Shown: positions 34,064 to 43,225, numbered from the stretch's first letter. The stretch is 64,000 nt of DNA from Rodentibacter sp901420285 (GCF_041734645.1 NZ_CP162010.1:1612001-1676000); one strand, 5' to 3'. Numbers and translations are program-made. The notes: generated by a model from the letters alone, not told the origin.

Positions 34064-34414
34064 TTACAAAATCGTCAGCACGGATTCCGGCGGTCGACCG
34101 ATTTTAGCTTTGTCGCCATTCACCACAATCGGCCGTTCCAATAAGGCGGAATTTTCGCTGATCGCATTTAACAAATCCGCATTGCTAAGTGTAGGATCAG
34201 ATAAATTCAACGATTGATATAAATCGTCTTTTACGCGCATCATTTGACGCACCTCGGTAATGCCCAACTTTTTAGCTAAATCTTGTAATTCGGCTACGGA
34301 ATAATGTTTTTGCAAATAAAGTTCGATCATTGGCCGAACGCCTCGCATTTCTAACAACGCCAAGGTTTCACGACTTTTTGAACAGCGCGGATTATGATAA
34401 ATAATAACGGACAT
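34064..34414 (-). CDS. ArsC/Spx-family reductase-like protein (YfgD type)
   Basis: The 116-residue protein is an ArsC-fold thioredoxin relative: catalytic cysteine in HNPRCSKSRETLALL and RPIVVNGDKAKIGRPPE near the C-terminus. In enterobacteria the yfgD gene sits beside perM, as here, where they are divergent. It is annotated as arsenate reductase by family, but no arsenic genes are near, so a true arsenate role is doubtful. Confidence 0.88.
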   Translation of the reverse strand: MSVIIYHNPRCSKSRETLALLEMRGVRPMIELYLQKHYSVAELQDLAKKLGITEVRQMMRVKDDLYQSLNLSDPTLSNADLLNAISENSALLERPIVVNGDKAKIGRPPESVLTIL

Positions 34415-34492
34415 AGAATTTCCCTTTTGTTAGCTATAACCGGGCCAGATTTTAACTTATAATGGCGCAAAATGCTCATTTAGGATTTGATT

Positions 34493-35542
34493 ATGTTAGA
34501 TATGTTAAGAAGCTGGTATGTGCGCCGATTAGGCGATCCGCAAGCAATGGGATTACTGGCGATTTTGCTGTTCGGTTTTATCGCCATTTATTTTTTCGGC
34601 GATCTTATCGCACCTTTACTGATCGCCATCGTGTTAGCCTATTTGCTAGAAATACCGATTCATTTTTTAGATAGCAAAATTAAACTGCCACGCCTACTCG
34701 CCACGATCATAGTATTTGGTAGTTTTATCGGCGTAGCGACGGTTTTTTTCCTGGTTTTAGTACCGATGTTATGGAACCAAACCGTTTCCTTGCTTAGCGA
34801 CCTGCCGGCGATGTTTAACAAACTCAACGAATGGTTACTTGACTTGCCTGAACATTATCCTGAACTGATTGATTATTCGATGATCGATGCCTTTTTCAAC
34901 GCCGCTCGGGCAAAAATTTTGGGTTTCGGCGAATCGGCCGTGAAACTCTCCCTTGCCTCCATTATGAACTTGGTTTCATTGGGCATTTACGCGTTTCTCG
35001 TACCATTGATGATGTTCTTTATGCTCAAAGACAAACGCGAGCTTTTACAAGGCGTAAGCCGTTTTCTGCCGCGCAACCGCAATCTTGCCTTTAAAGTGTG
35101 GACGGAAATGCAACAACAAATTTCCAATTATATTCACGGTAAACTATTGGAAATTTTGATCGTGACGCTCGTCACCTACTTAATTTTCCTTATTTTCGGC
35201 TTAAATTACCCGCTTTTATTGGCCTTTGCCGTAGGGCTCTCTGTATTGGTGCCATACATCGGTGCGGTGCTGGTAACGATACCTGTCGCCTTGGTGGCGC
35301 TGTTCCAGTTCGGCATTAGTCCGACATTTTGGTACATCATTATCGCCTTTGCGATTAGTCAATTGTTAGACGGTAACCTTCTGGTGCCTTATTTGTTCTC
35401 CGAAGCAGTCAATTTACATCCGTTGATTATCATCATTTCGGTTCTTATCTTCGGCGGGTTATGGGGGTTCTGGGGAGTATTTTTCGCTATTCCGTTAGCA
35501 ACTTTAGTGAAAGCAGTGGTGAATGCATTGCCGCAGGATTAA
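34493..35542 (+). CDS. perM: AI-2E family transporter / permease PerM
   Basis: The 349-residue protein has about eight hydrophobic helices and the AI-2E transporter family pattern, including FLVPLMMFFMLKDKREL, a central soluble region with YIHGKLLEILIVTLVTYL, and LLVPYLFSEAVNLHPLIIII near the end. The substrate is unknown. ATG 34493 is seven bases after AGGA; a TTG two codons upstream is less likely. Confidence 0.87.
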   Translation: MLDMLRSWYVRRLGDPQAMGLLAILLFGFIAIYFFGDLIAPLLIAIVLAYLLEIPIHFLDSKIKLPRLLATIIVFGSFIGVATVFFLVLVPMLWNQTVSLLSDLPAMFNKLNEWLLDLPEHYPELIDYSMIDAFFNAARAKILGFGESAVKLSLASIMNLVSLGIYAFLVPLMMFFMLKDKRELLQGVSRFLPRNRNLAFKVWTEMQQQISNYIHGKLLEILIVTLVTYLIFLIFGLNYPLLLAFAVGLSVLVPYIGAVLVTIPVALVALFQFGISPTFWYIIIAFAISQLLDGNLLVPYLFSEAVNLHPLIIIISVLIFGGLWGFWGVFFAIPLATLVKAVVNALPQD

Positions 35543-35581
35543 TTAAAAAAAGCCTGTTGAAACCGGCCGTTTTTCATACCA

Positions 35582-35607
35582 AAGGCAAGCTCATCTTGCC
35601 TTATGTT
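35582..35607 (+). terminator. Possible perM terminator overlapping the trmO 3' end
   Basis: AAGGCAAG and CTTGCCTT form an 8-bp stem with a five-base loop, then ATGTTTTT. Most of it lies in the last codons of trmO on the other strand. Confidence 0.5.
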
Positions 35608-36316
35608 TTTCAATTTCCAACACTTCCACCATATCCACGGTGCCGGCTTTAATCCGCCATTTCACGTTAAATTCATATAAACTGATGCCGTAAATCCGCT
35701 CGCTCGGTTTACCTTGTTGATAGGCAGGACGCGGATCTTGCTCAATAACTTGGCGAATAAAACGGGCTAAATGCGGTCGTTTGACTTCGTATTTCAGCAC
35801 CGCATTGAAGGCAGGTTCAGTAAAACTGACGTTCAATTTTACCGCCGGTTTTTCTTGTGCGAAACCGGACTGCGCAGCGGGTTCGCTGTCAGCGTAGGCA
35901 ATGTACGGTTTAATATCAAAAATCGGCGTGCCATCTACCAAATCCACAGCGCCCAAATGCAAAAACACTTTGCCATTGATGCACTCTACTTGACGTAATT
36001 CCGCTTTTGACAAGCCGAGCGGATTAGGGCGATGAGTGGCACGCGAGGCGAACACACCGACTCGTTGATTACCGCCTAAACGCGGCGGACGCACCGTCGC
36101 TTGCCATTTTCCCGGTTGAATGTGATCAAAATGGAAAATCAGCCAAAGATGACTAAATTGTTCCAAACCGCGTACGGCTTCAGGCGAATTATAAGGCGGC
36201 AATAATTCGACAATACCGACGCCGTCTTGCACTAAGTTAGGTTGGCGCGGTACAGAAAATTTTTCTTTGTAAGGCGTGTGGATAAAGCCGATAGGCGATA
36301 AGGTTAAATCATTCAT
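35591..36316 (-). CDS. trmO: tRNA (N6-threonylcarbamoyladenosine(37)-N6)-methyltransferase TrmO
   Basis: TrmO (TsaA/YaeB) adds an N6-methyl group to t6A37 of some threonine tRNAs. The 241-residue protein has the N-terminal barrel (LSPIGFIHTPYKEKFSVPRQP), the family motif SHLWLIFHFD, and RATHRPNPLGLS, followed by the C-terminal GxYxP-type domain. An exact 12-mer (35796-35807) lies inside, read as NAVL on the gene strand. It converges on perM. Confidence 0.93.
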   Translation of the reverse strand: MNDLTLSPIGFIHTPYKEKFSVPRQPNLVQDGVGIVELLPPYNSPEAVRGLEQFSHLWLIFHFDHIQPGKWQATVRPPRLGGNQRVGVFASRATHRPNPLGLSKAELRQVECINGKVFLHLGAVDLVDGTPIFDIKPYIAYADSEPAAQSGFAQEKPAVKLNVSFTEPAFNAVLKYEVKRPHLARFIRQVIEQDPRPAYQQGKPSERIYGISLYEFNVKWRIKAGTVDMVEVLEIEKHKAR

Positions 36317-36378
36317 AAACAGGGCGTTTCAGTGTAAAATGCGCGACTTATTGTAATCAAAAGTACGGTCAAAAAAAA

Positions 36379-37290
36379 ATGACAAATGAAAAATTGAAAA
36401 TGTGGTGGGAAACCGCTCGCCCGAAAACCTTACCGCTAGCCTTAGCCTCGATTTTTACCGGCTCGGCATTGGGCTATTGGGCTAATCCGCAAGGATTTAA
36501 CAGCCCAGTCATGGTGTTTTGTTTGCTTACTACGATTTTATTACAAGTGCTTTCCAACTTTGCCAACGACTACGGCGATCACCAAAAAGGTAGCGACACA
36601 GAGGACCGCATTGGACCGTTACGCGGCATTCAAAAAGGCGCCATTTCCGCGCAAGAGCTGAAATGGGGATTGATTTTTATGGTCATTGCCAGCTTTCTTT
36701 CCGGCAGCTTTTTAATCGGCATCGCCTATGAAAATCTTTCGGATTTATTGGCCTTTGCCGGATTGGGTATTTTAGCCATTATCGCCGCCATTACTTATAC
36801 CGTCGGCGCAAAACCTTACGGTTATATGGGGCTGGGCGATATTTCCGTTCTCATGTTTTTCGGCTTACTCGGCGTGGGCGGTACTTATTATCTACAAACC
36901 CACAGTATTGACGGCCACATTATTCTGCCCGCTATCGGCTCCGGATTACTCGCCAGTGCGGTGCTAAATATCAACAACTTACGAGATATCGAACAAGACG
37001 CCCAAGCCGGTAAAAACACGTTAGCGGTACGTTTAGGTTCGCACAAAGGGCGCGTGTATCATTGTATTTTATTAACGATTGCGGCTTTATGTTATTTAAT
37101 TTTTACGCTAACCACGGCCACTTCATGGATGAATTATTTATTTGTGCTTGCATTACCGTTACTCGCCAAACACGCGATTTTTGTATACCGCAGCAAAACG
37201 CCAAACGCATTGCGCCCGATGCTTGCACAAATGTCGATGATTTCTTTATTAATCAATATGTTATTTAGTTTAGGCTTGCTTATCGGCTAA
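36379..37290 (+). CDS. menA: 1,4-dihydroxy-2-naphthoate octaprenyltransferase MenA
   Basis: MenA attaches the prenyl tail in menaquinone synthesis, in the inner membrane. The 303-residue UbiA-family protein has the first aspartate motif in NFANDYGDHQKGSDTEDR and the second in LNINNLRDIEQDAQAGKNT, with eight or nine membrane helices. Adjacent to rraA, as in enterobacteria. A decayed uptake sequence lies before the start. Confidence 0.95.
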   Translation: MTNEKLKMWWETARPKTLPLALASIFTGSALGYWANPQGFNSPVMVFCLLTTILLQVLSNFANDYGDHQKGSDTEDRIGPLRGIQKGAISAQELKWGLIFMVIASFLSGSFLIGIAYENLSDLLAFAGLGILAIIAAITYTVGAKPYGYMGLGDISVLMFFGLLGVGGTYYLQTHSIDGHIILPAIGSGLLASAVLNINNLRDIEQDAQAGKNTLAVRLGSHKGRVYHCILLTIAALCYLIFTLTTATSWMNYLFVLALPLLAKHAIFVYRSKTPNALRPMLAQMSMISLLINMLFSLGLLIG

Positions 37291-37341
37291 ATCGGCTTAT
37301 ACTAATCTGAGTTAAATTTCTGAACAAACTGGGGAAAATTT

Positions 37342-37842
37342 ATGTTTATCGATACTTCAGAACTTTGTGATCTTTATGCGGATCAAGTGGATGTGGTGGA
37401 GCCTATTTTTTCAAGTTTCGGCGGCGTAAACACGTTTTACGGTAAAGTCACCACCATTAAATGCTTTGAAAATAATGGCTTAATCGCTGAAGTATTGGAA
37501 GAAAACGGCAAGGGGCGCGTGCTTGTGGTCGACGGCGGCGGTGCGGTTCGCCGTGGTTTGATAGATGCAGAATTAGCGCAACTTGCGGCGGATAACGGCT
37601 GGGAAGGCATTATTGTTTACGGTGCGGTACGCCAAATTCAACAGCTTGAAAATATTCATCTCGGTATTCATGCTCTTGCGCCGATTCCGGTGAGCGCTGA
37701 TGAAAGTAATATCGGCGAAAACGATATTCCGGTTAATTTCGGCGGCGTGACATTTTTCCCGGAAGACTACATTTATGCGGATCTCACCGGCATTATTCTT
37801 TCCCAAGAACCTCTAGATTTAGAAAATCTTGATAACGAATAG
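37342..37842 (+). CDS. rraA: Regulator of ribonuclease E activity A
   Basis: RraA binds RNase E and slows its mRNA decay. The 166-residue trimeric protein begins MFIDTSELCDLYADQVDVVEP and shows VLVVDGGGAVRRGLIDAELA and GIIVYGAVRQIQQL, the family core. It probably shares a transcript with menA. Its target, rne, begins at the left edge of the window. Confidence 0.96.
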   Translation: MFIDTSELCDLYADQVDVVEPIFSSFGGVNTFYGKVTTIKCFENNGLIAEVLEENGKGRVLVVDGGGAVRRGLIDAELAQLAADNGWEGIIVYGAVRQIQQLENIHLGIHALAPIPVSADESNIGENDIPVNFGGVTFFPEDYIYADLTGIILSQEPLDLENLDNE

Positions 37843-37884
37843 GCAATTCAAAAGTGCGATTAAAAACAACTGCGCCTTTTATCA

Positions 37885-38025
37885 AAATTAGGTAGCAATT
37901 AGACAACGCTAAAATGAGATCCTAAAACAGCACCGCATTGGAACGAATTTCAATGCGGTGTTGTTTTAGGTGGCTAACTCATACTTTACTCGGATGGTTT
38001 TGTGCATTTGCTATGTAGTACCGAA
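37885..38025. repeat. Palindromic repeat element, copy B (rraA downstream, inverted)
   Basis: In the 288-base gap after rraA, AAATTAGGTAGCAATTAGACAA is followed by the core CTAAAACAGCACCGCATTGG (12-mer at 37929) and CAATGCGGTGTTGTTTTAG (one mismatch), then ACTCATACTTTACTCGGATGG and TTGTGCATTTGCTATGTAG. The arms match copy A in reverse orientation. Decayed uptake sequences lie on the left flank. The rest of the gap shows nothing recognisable. Confidence 0.8.
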
Positions 38026-38130
38026 ATTTTTTTTGCACTTGATCACACTTTTGAATTTTGCCCGTTGCAAGTCAATAACATTCCTTTAACATAAATTTCG
38101 TTCATCTGAGTAGCTAATGTGGAGGAACCT

Positions 38131-39516
38131 ATGAACGAATTATCTTCACGCAAAAGCCATAAAAATAGCATTATATTCATCGCAGATATCGTGCTGTTTT
38201 TCTTTTTATTGAAGTTTTTACCTTTCGCGCCTAAAGAAAACGCCGGTTTGGCTCTGCTCGGTTTTATCGCCGTACTTTGGTTAAGTGAAGCCCTACACGT
38301 TACTATCACCGCATTACTTGTGCCATTATTGGCAATTGCACTTAATCTCGTCACCACTAAACAAGCTTTAGCTACGTTTTCCGATCCGACTATTTTCTTA
38401 TTCTTCGGTGGTTTTGCTTTAGCAACCGCATTACATATGCAAAAACTCGATAAAATGATTGCCAACAAAATTATGACTTTGGCTCAAGGTAATCTTTTGA
38501 TCGCCGTAATTTATCTTTTCCTAAGTACCGCTTTCCTTTCCATGTGGATGAGTAATACTGCCACCGCAGCCATGATGTTGCCACTCGCAATGGGAATTTT
38601 AAGCCAAATGGATCGTGAAAAAGAACATAATACTTACGTCTTCGTATTATTGGGGATTGCCTATAGTGCGAGTATCGGTGGTATGGGAACACTCGTTGGT
38701 AGCCCGCCAAATGCTATCGTAGCAAGTAATTTGCACCTTACATTCTCCGATTGGTTATGGTACGGACTGCCAATCATGCTCATTTTGATGCCTCTAATGA
38801 TCGGTACACTTTGGATTGTGTTCAAACCTAAATTAAATATAAAGTTTGAACAATCTTTTGAAAAAATCGAAATGAATCAACAACGTATTCTAACCCTTGT
38901 AATTTTTGGTTTTATTGCATTTTGTTGGATTTTCAGTGGACAAATTAATCCGTTAATTTCCGGCTTATTGGGATTACAAAAGAATATAGCCAGCTTTGAT
39001 AGCGTAGTCGCATTACTTGCCGCAATTATTATCTGCTCAACGGGTGTCGCTAACTGGAAACAAATTCAAGAGAATACTGATTGGGGTGTATTAATGTTAT
39101 TCGGCGGCGGTTTAACGTTAAGTGCTGTGTTAAAAGATTCCGGTGCTAGCAAAATTCTTGCTGACGGCATCGTTTTCTTAGTGCAAGACCAGCATTACTA
39201 CTTAATCGGTTTATTAGTAGCAACCTTTATCATTTTCTTAACCGAATTTACGTCCAACACAGCGAGTGCTGCATTATTGGTACCAATCTTTATTTCTATT
39301 GCGCAATCTTTAGGCATTCCAGAAATCGGTTTAGCCCTAATTATCGGTTTAGGCGCTTCCTGTGCCTTCATGTTACCTGTAGCGACTCCGCCAAATGCCA
39401 TTGTGTTCGGAACAGGCTGTGTGGAACAAAAAGAAATGGTTCGTGCTGGCTTCGTATTAAATATTGTCTGCGTGCTCGTTATTGCCACAGTAGGCTACTT
39501 CTTCTGGTTAAATTAA
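38131..39516 (+). CDS. DASS-family (SLC13) sodium/anion symporter
   Basis: This 461-residue inner-membrane protein belongs to the divalent anion:sodium symporter family (dicarboxylate, citrate, sulphate or phosphate). It shows about eleven hydrophobic helices and the two SNT motifs that bind sodium and substrate, WMSNTATAAMMLPLA and FTSNTASAALLVPIF, each followed by a conserved P-P-N-A hairpin (GSPPNAIVAS and ATPPNAIVFG). ATG 38131 follows GGAGG. The substrate cannot be decided; a C4-dicarboxylate is a reasonable guess in Pasteurellaceae. Monocistronic, ending at a strong terminator. Confidence 0.9.
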   Translation: MNELSSRKSHKNSIIFIADIVLFFFLLKFLPFAPKENAGLALLGFIAVLWLSEALHVTITALLVPLLAIALNLVTTKQALATFSDPTIFLFFGGFALATALHMQKLDKMIANKIMTLAQGNLLIAVIYLFLSTAFLSMWMSNTATAAMMLPLAMGILSQMDREKEHNTYVFVLLGIAYSASIGGMGTLVGSPPNAIVASNLHLTFSDWLWYGLPIMLILMPLMIGTLWIVFKPKLNIKFEQSFEKIEMNQQRILTLVIFGFIAFCWIFSGQINPLISGLLGLQKNIASFDSVVALLAAIIICSTGVANWKQIQENTDWGVLMLFGGGLTLSAVLKDSGASKILADGIVFLVQDQHYYLIGLLVATFIIFLTEFTSNTASAALLVPIFISIAQSLGIPEIGLALIIGLGASCAFMLPVATPPNAIVFGTGCVEQKEMVRAGFVLNIVCVLVIATVGYFFWLN

Positions 39517-39565
39517 TTATTTTTCTAAAAGAATTTTAATAAAATCCCATAAAAATATGTACTTT

Positions 39566-39618
39566 ATCTGCATCCAATAAGTTGAAATCACAATCAACTT
39601 ATTGGATGCAGATTTTTT
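39566..39618 (+). terminator. Strong terminator after the DASS symporter gene
   Basis: Perfect 20-base arms (39566-39585 and 39594-39613, ATCTGCATCCAATAAGTTGA and its complement) around an eight-base loop, followed by five T. The outer ten bases repeat those of the rplS terminator at 24.9 kb. Confidence 0.93.
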
Positions 39619-39973
39619 ATGGGGAAATATTGCCCTATCCAATAAAAGCAAAATGGTGCAAAAAAGTAGGAAGAACAAACCGTGCTCATTTAATTTACTA
39701 CGAAAGAAAATGAGAAAATAATGTTCTGCGCTAAAATTTTACACCGTAATTTTTTCAGTCTAAAAAATTTTATTTACTAAAACCTATCATTTTCTTGGCA
39801 CGTTTACTTATTACTCAGCGAAGTTTTAAAATTATATTCTAAAAATAATAAATTATTAGTTTTTTATCTTTATAGTTCCTTAGAGAAAGGAATCTTACCT
39901 CCTTTACTCAAGAATAAAATTCTATTATAAATAGCAGCCTCTGTTTCCTAGTTAATTTATAAGAGAAAATTTT
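39619..39973. other. AT-rich non-coding region before the Nramp-like gene
   Basis: About 355 bases after the terminator contain no credible gene. It is strongly AT-rich and has a short hairpin, TTCCTTAGAGAAAGGAA, about 95 bases before the next start. It should hold the promoter and leader of the Nramp-like transporter gene. I looked for a known metal riboswitch and could not identify one. Confidence 0.5.
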
Positions 39974-41242
39974 ATGAGTGAAGTTTCAAATCCAGTAGAA
40001 AAATCCACCTGGGCAAGTAAATTTGCCGCCTTAGGGCCGGGAATAGTGATGGCATCCGCTGCCGTCGGCGGCTCACATATTATCGCCTCCACCCAAGCGG
40101 GTGCGATTTACGGTTGGGAGTTGGTGAGCATTGTTATTCTTGCCAATTTATTTAAATATCCTTTCTTCCGTTTTGGCGTGCAATACACCCTTGATACCGG
40201 TAATACCTTGCTGGAAGGGTATCGCCAAAAAGGTAAATTCTATTTGTGGTTATTTCTGATTCTGAACATTTTTGCAACCGTAATTAACACAGCGGCGGTC
40301 GGTTTATTAACCGCAGCGATTTTAACCTTCATCACTCCGATTCCATTGCCTATGCCAGTATTGAGTTCATTGGTGATTCTTGTAACCACCGGGATTTTAT
40401 TATTAGGCAAATATCGCCTGCTGGACAGCTTATCTAAAATCATCATGATCGCCTTAACCATTACAACAGTCAGTGCCGTGGTGGTTGCCCTCATGCGTAA
40501 CGGCATGCAGGGTGTCGCACCAGCAGATTTTGTTGCGCCTTCGCCATGGGAATTAGCAAATTTAGCATTTTTGGTAGCATTAATGGGTTGGATGCCGGCA
40601 CCAATTGAAATTTCTGCCATTAACTCCATGTGGGTGGTGGCAAAACGTCGCTTGACCAAAGTCTCCTATCAGGACGGATTGTTTGACTTTAACGTAGGGT
40701 ACATCAGCACGGCTATTTTAGCAGTTGTGTTCTTAGCGCTTGGTGCTTTGGTACAATTTGGTTCACCTGAAACCGTGGAAATGGTGGGTGGTAAATATAT
40801 TGCACAACTTATCAATATGTATGCCAGCACGATTGGTGAATGGGCACGTTTACTGATTGCCGTGATTGCATTTATGTGTATGTTTGGCACCACAATTACC
40901 GTTATCGACGGCTATTCGCGTACTAACGTTGAATCCTTGCGTTTATTGCTCGGCAAACACGAGAGTTCGGTGAGAACCTTAAATATCGCGATGGTTTTGG
41001 CGGCATTATCCGGTTTGGCAATTATTTTCTACTTTAATAACGCCGTTGGCCCAATGTTAAAATTCGCGATGATCGCTTCCTTTGTTTCCGCACCGGTTTT
41101 TGCTTGGTTAAATTTATCCTTAACTATGAAAGCCAAACACAGCGTGAAAGGCGGATTATTGTGGTTATCCTTTATTGGCTTATTCTATTTAACCGCATTT
41201 GCTGCCTTATTTATTGCGCAACAAGCAGGTTGGCTAAGCTAA
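39974..41242 (+). CDS. Nramp-related transporter lacking the canonical metal-binding motifs
   Basis: The 422-residue protein has about eleven hydrophobic helices and aligns with Nramp (MntH) proteins, but helix 1 reads GPGIVMASAAVGGSHII where metal transporters have A-x-x-D-P-G-N, so the metal-binding D and N are replaced by G and H. Helix 6 reads GWMPAPIEIS, keeping M-P but losing the usual histidine. It may carry another substrate or use another coordination. It is likely a real, expressed gene: start context and length are normal, and a paired-uptake-sequence terminator follows. Confidence 0.8.
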   Translation: MSEVSNPVEKSTWASKFAALGPGIVMASAAVGGSHIIASTQAGAIYGWELVSIVILANLFKYPFFRFGVQYTLDTGNTLLEGYRQKGKFYLWLFLILNIFATVINTAAVGLLTAAILTFITPIPLPMPVLSSLVILVTTGILLLGKYRLLDSLSKIIMIALTITTVSAVVVALMRNGMQGVAPADFVAPSPWELANLAFLVALMGWMPAPIEISAINSMWVVAKRRLTKVSYQDGLFDFNVGYISTAILAVVFLALGALVQFGSPETVEMVGGKYIAQLINMYASTIGEWARLLIAVIAFMCMFGTTITVIDGYSRTNVESLRLLLGKHESSVRTLNIAMVLAALSGLAIIFYFNNAVGPMLKFAMIASFVSAPVFAWLNLSLTMKAKHSVKGGLLWLSFIGLFYLTAFAALFIAQQAGWLS

Positions 41243-41259
41243 AAACGTCACCTAAATCC

Positions 41260-41299
41260 ACCGCACTTTGAGATCCATTTTCAAAGTGCGGTTGTTTTT
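41260..41299 (+). terminator. Paired uptake-sequence terminator after the Nramp-like gene
   Basis: ACCGCACTTTGA (41260-41271) and TCAAAGTGCGGT (41281-41292) are exact uptake sequences in inverted orientation, forming a perfect 12-bp stem with a nine-base loop, then TGTTTTTTT. Confidence 0.92.
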
Positions 41300-41348
41300 T
41301 TATAGCATTTTATTAGAGAAAAATTTCCTAAGTAAAGCAGGTATCTGG

Positions 41349-41795
41349 GTGAAATATAAAAATAATCAATCCGTACTGGTCGTTATTTATGCTCAAAATA
41401 GCGGTAGAGTTTTGATGCTTCAACGCCGTGATGATACCGATTTTTGGCAATCGGTCACCGGTTCCCTTGAATCCGGTGAGACACCAAAAGAAACTGCAAT
41501 GCGTGAAGTTTGGGAAGAAGTGCGGTTAAAAATTTCGGAAAATTCGACCGAACTTTTTGACTGCAATGAAAGCGTAGAATTTGAAATTTTTCCGCATTTC
41601 CGTTATAAATACGCACCGAATGTGACCCATTGCCGAGAGCATTGGTTTCTGTTGTCGGTGGAACAGGAATTTATTCCTGAGTTAACCGAACATCTCGCTT
41701 TTCAATGGGTTTCGCCAACACAAGCAATTAAAATCACGAAATCCCCAAATAACGCAGAAGCGATAAGAAAATATTTACTCGATTTAACAAAATAG
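41349..41795 (+). CDS. nudB: Dihydroneopterin triphosphate pyrophosphatase (Nudix)
   Basis: NudB removes pyrophosphate from dihydroneopterin triphosphate in folate synthesis. The protein has SVLVVIYAQ...VLMLQRRDDTDFWQSVTGS and the Nudix box G-x5-E-x7-R-E-V-W-E-E (GSLESGETPKETAMREVWEE). Homology starts at VKYKNNQSVLV, so I use GTG 41349 (148 residues), with CAGG upstream. An in-frame ATG 27 codons earlier lies in the terminator and is unlikely. An exact uptake sequence lies at 41518. First gene before yebC-ruvCAB, as in H. influenzae. Confidence 0.9.
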   Translation: MKYKNNQSVLVVIYAQNSGRVLMLQRRDDTDFWQSVTGSLESGETPKETAMREVWEEVRLKISENSTELFDCNESVEFEIFPHFRYKYAPNVTHCREHWFLLSVEQEFIPELTEHLAFQWVSPTQAIKITKSPNNAEAIRKYLLDLTK

Positions 41796-41806
41796 AAGGA
41801 AACAAT

Positions 41807-42547
41807 ATGGCAGGCCATAGTAAGTGGGCAAATATTAAACACCGCAAAGCAGCGCAAGATGCGCAACGCGGCAAAATTTTTACTAAATTAATTCGCGAAT
41901 TAGTGACCGCAGCAAAAATCGGTGGCGGCGATGTCGGTTCTAACCCACGTTTACGTGCGGCGGTGGATAAAGCCTTAAGCAACAATATGACCCGCGATAC
42001 GATCAATCGTGCTATTGAGCGCGGTGTGGGCGGCGGCGATGACACCAATATGGAAACCAAAATCTATGAAGGTTACGGCCCTGGCGGCACGGCAGTGATG
42101 GTGGAATGCTTAAGCGATAACGCCAACCGTACTATTTCCCAAGTACGCCCGAGTTTTACTAAATGTGGCGGTAACTTAGGAACAGAAGGTTCTGTCGGTT
42201 ATTTATTCAGCAAAAAAGGGCTGATTTTAGTAAACCAGGCGGATGAAGACGCGCTAATGGAAGCTGCAATTGAAGCCGGAGCAGATGATGTTCAGCCGCA
42301 AGATGATGGCTCTTTTGAAATTTATACCGCGTGGGAAGAATTAGGTTCCGTACGCGATGGCATTGAAGCTGCGGGATTTAAAGTGCAAGAAGCGGAAGTA
42401 ACGATGATTCCGTCAACTACCGTGGATCTTGATCTTGAAACCGCACCGAAACTGCTTCGTTTAATTGATATGTTGGAAGACTGTGATGACGTGCAAAATG
42501 TCTATCACAACGGTGAAATTAGCGATGAAGTCGCTGCACAACTGTAA
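41807..42547 (+). CDS. yebC: YebC/PmpR family regulatory protein
   Basis: The 246-residue protein begins MAGHSKWANIKHRKAAQDAQRG, the invariant YebC start, and has the three-domain pattern with GYGPGGTAVMVECLSDN. Members act as transcription regulators and some relieve ribosome stalling at proline runs; which applies here is unknown. It lies 11 bases after nudB and before a terminator. Confidence 0.95.
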   Translation: MAGHSKWANIKHRKAAQDAQRGKIFTKLIRELVTAAKIGGGDVGSNPRLRAAVDKALSNNMTRDTINRAIERGVGGGDDTNMETKIYEGYGPGGTAVMVECLSDNANRTISQVRPSFTKCGGNLGTEGSVGYLFSKKGLILVNQADEDALMEAAIEAGADDVQPQDDGSFEIYTAWEELGSVRDGIEAAGFKVQEAEVTMIPSTTVDLDLETAPKLLRLIDMLEDCDDVQNVYHNGEISDEVAAQL

Positions 42548-42557
42548 TTATGTAATA

Positions 42558-42586
42558 AATGGGTAGGAAAGCTACCCATTTTTATT
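42558..42586 (+). terminator. Terminator after yebC
   Basis: AATGGGTAG and CTACCCATT are perfect arms with a five-base loop followed by TTTATTT. It lies eight bases before ruvC, so some transcription must restart or read through. Confidence 0.82.
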
Positions 42587-42593
42587 TAAAACC

Positions 42594-43166
42594 ATGAACA
42601 TTATTTTAGGCATTGACCCCGGTTCCCGTGTGACCGGTTATGGTGTGATTCAGCAGAATAGACGGCAATTGGAATATCTTGGTAGTGGTACGATTCGCAC
42701 CCAAGTGGAAGATTTGCCGACCCGCTTAAAACGAATTTATGCAGGTGTAACAGAAATTATTACGCAATTTCAACCGGATATGTTTGCCATTGAGCAAGTT
42801 TTCATGGCAAAAAATGCTGACTCGGCATTAAAGCTGGGACAAGCGCGTGGTACGGCGATAGTCGCGGCGGTGAATCATGATTTACCGGTGTTCGAATATG
42901 CGGCGCGCTTGGTGAAGCAAACTGTAGTCGGTATCGGTTCAGCAGATAAAGTTCAGGTACAGGAAATGGTTACCCGCATTCTTAAACTCTCCGACAAGCC
43001 GCAAGTCGACGCAGCCGATGCTTTGGCAATCGCCATTACCCACGCCCATTCCATACAACATTCTTTTCACGTTGCCGGTGCGGCAAGTCAACATAAAATA
43101 CAGGAAAAACCGGCTACACTTTTGCAAACTCGATACAGTCGAGGTCGCTTCCGTTTAAAAATTTAA
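42594..43166 (+). CDS. ruvC: Holliday junction resolvase RuvC
   Basis: RuvC cuts Holliday junctions positioned by RuvAB. The 190-residue RNase H-fold nuclease has catalytic D8 in ILGIDPGSRVTGYG, the glutamate in FAIEQVFMAKN, and the C-terminal acidic pair in VDAADALAIAITHAH. It is first of the ruvC-ruvA-ruvB set. Confidence 0.97.
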   Translation: MNIILGIDPGSRVTGYGVIQQNRRQLEYLGSGTIRTQVEDLPTRLKRIYAGVTEIITQFQPDMFAIEQVFMAKNADSALKLGQARGTAIVAAVNHDLPVFEYAARLVKQTVVGIGSADKVQVQEMVTRILKLSDKPQVDAADALAIAITHAHSIQHSFHVAGAASQHKIQEKPATLLQTRYSRGRFRLKI

Positions 43167-43190
43167 CTGGATGTTCGTCCAGTTTTATTT
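43165..43190 (+). terminator. Terminator between ruvC and ruvA
   Basis: AACTGGA and TCCAGTT form a 7-bp stem with a six-base loop (TGTTCG) and then TTATTTTATT. The stem overlaps the ruvC stop, so it may attenuate rather than fully stop transcription into ruvAB. Confidence 0.72.
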
Positions 43191-43225
43191 TATTCTATGC
43201 AAAAATTTTTGCTTATGGATCGATT

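Noticed and set aside
39619..39973. Metal-responsive riboswitch before the Nramp-like gene
   Set aside because: Only a short hairpin and AT-rich sequence are visible; no yybP-ykoY or M-box core could be found by eye.
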